Shown: in pieces, positions 13,756 through 13,920 of the stretch
How positions within the stretch are numbered: position 1 is the stretch's first letter
How the letters are laid out: every line of letters starts with the position of its first letter
Origin: Clostridiales bacterium UBA4696
GTDB lineage: Bacteria > Bacillota > Clostridia > Oscillospirales > Oscillospiraceae
Length of the DNA stretch: 13,920 nt
Assembly: GCA_002404795.1 (NCBI GenBank)
Contig: DHKK01000058.1
Coordinates: 1 to 13,920, forward strand
Direction: 5' to 3'
Translations under genes and position numbers: made by a program
The notes under the pieces: model-generated
What the model was told of the DNA's origin: nothing
What the model saw: only the letters and a program-made list of their open reading frames with translations
Database searches by the model: none

Positions 13756-13920
13756 TATCGACGACGTCATCTACGCCATGCGCAGCCAGACGCAGTTCGT
13801 CCTGCGCTGTGAGGAGGTCTTCCACGACAAGATCAGCGCGGCGGCCGGCGCCATTCTCTCGGCGCAGCCGCGCAAGCCCTACGTCTGCCTGACCGGCCCC
13901 TCCGGCTCCGGCAAGACGAC
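13742..13920 (+). CDS. P-loop kinase, probably uridine kinase-like nucleoside kinase (3' end outside window)
   Basis: Only the first 59 codons are here. The protein starts MRVIDIDDVIYAMRSQ, has an acidic/aromatic helix region (about 18-40) and reaches a Walker A motif GPSGSGKT at about residues 52-59 after PYVCLT. A 45-50-residue leader before GPSGSGKT resembles the Clostridia nucleoside-kinase (uridine kinase-like) family, but another P-loop NTPase cannot be excluded without the rest. AGGAGG (13730-13735) lies 6 nt before the ATG, inside the MATE gene, and the two genes overlap by 14 bp, so coupled translation is likely. Confidence 0.7.
   Translation, partial: MRVIDIDDVIYAMRSQTQFVLRCEEVFHDKISAAAGAILSAQPRKPYVCLTGPSGSGKT

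Overview
The window looks like chromosomal DNA from a GC-rich member of the Clostridia (Firmicutes), probably a gut Oscillospiraceae-type bacterium. This is inferred from purine-rich Shine-Dalgarno sites before most genes, lipoprotein and ABC-importer architecture typical of Gram-positives, short Clostridia-style intergenic regions, and a palindromic dispersed-repeat type common in that group. There is no rRNA, tRNA, CRISPR array, phage gene or transposase in it.

Layout. (1) Positions 1-1480 (+): the 3' part of a pyrimidine-nucleoside phosphorylase gene followed by uridine kinase, a nucleoside-salvage pair closed by a strong terminator at 1497-1531. (2) Positions 1537-11497 (-): a long minus-strand block. 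In transcription order it holds an OmpR-type response regulator, a sensor histidine kinase, a 130-bp promoter gap, an unusually large lipoprotein solute-binding protein (848 aa), a 306-bp gap full of palindromes, two sugar-type ABC importer permeases, a HlyD/MacA-like adaptor (652 aa) and a two-helix protein with a MacB-like extracellular core domain. The last four genes overlap by 4 bp or are 10 bp apart, so they form one translational unit. (3) Positions 11690-13920 (+): a divergent operon of an RluA-type pseudouridine synthase, a MATE exporter and the start of a P-loop (nucleoside-kinase-like) gene cut by the window end.

How they may work together. The two-component system probably senses an extracellular signal and controls the adjacent transport operon. 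The solute-binding protein and two permeases would import a carbohydrate-like solute; no ATPase is encoded here, so a shared importer ATPase must be supplied elsewhere. The unusual part is that an export-type adaptor and a MacB-like core protein, also without an ATPase, are co-translated with an importer. The most striking signal is inside the adaptor gene: the part encoding the far end of its coiled-coil hairpin (about 3590-4050) is 37% G+C in a 60-70% G+C surrounding. It adds a globular-looking segment that carries all the cysteines of the protein. The combination of importer, adaptor and MacB-like core under a two-component system is the best candidate here for an undescribed system, though a joint function is inference.
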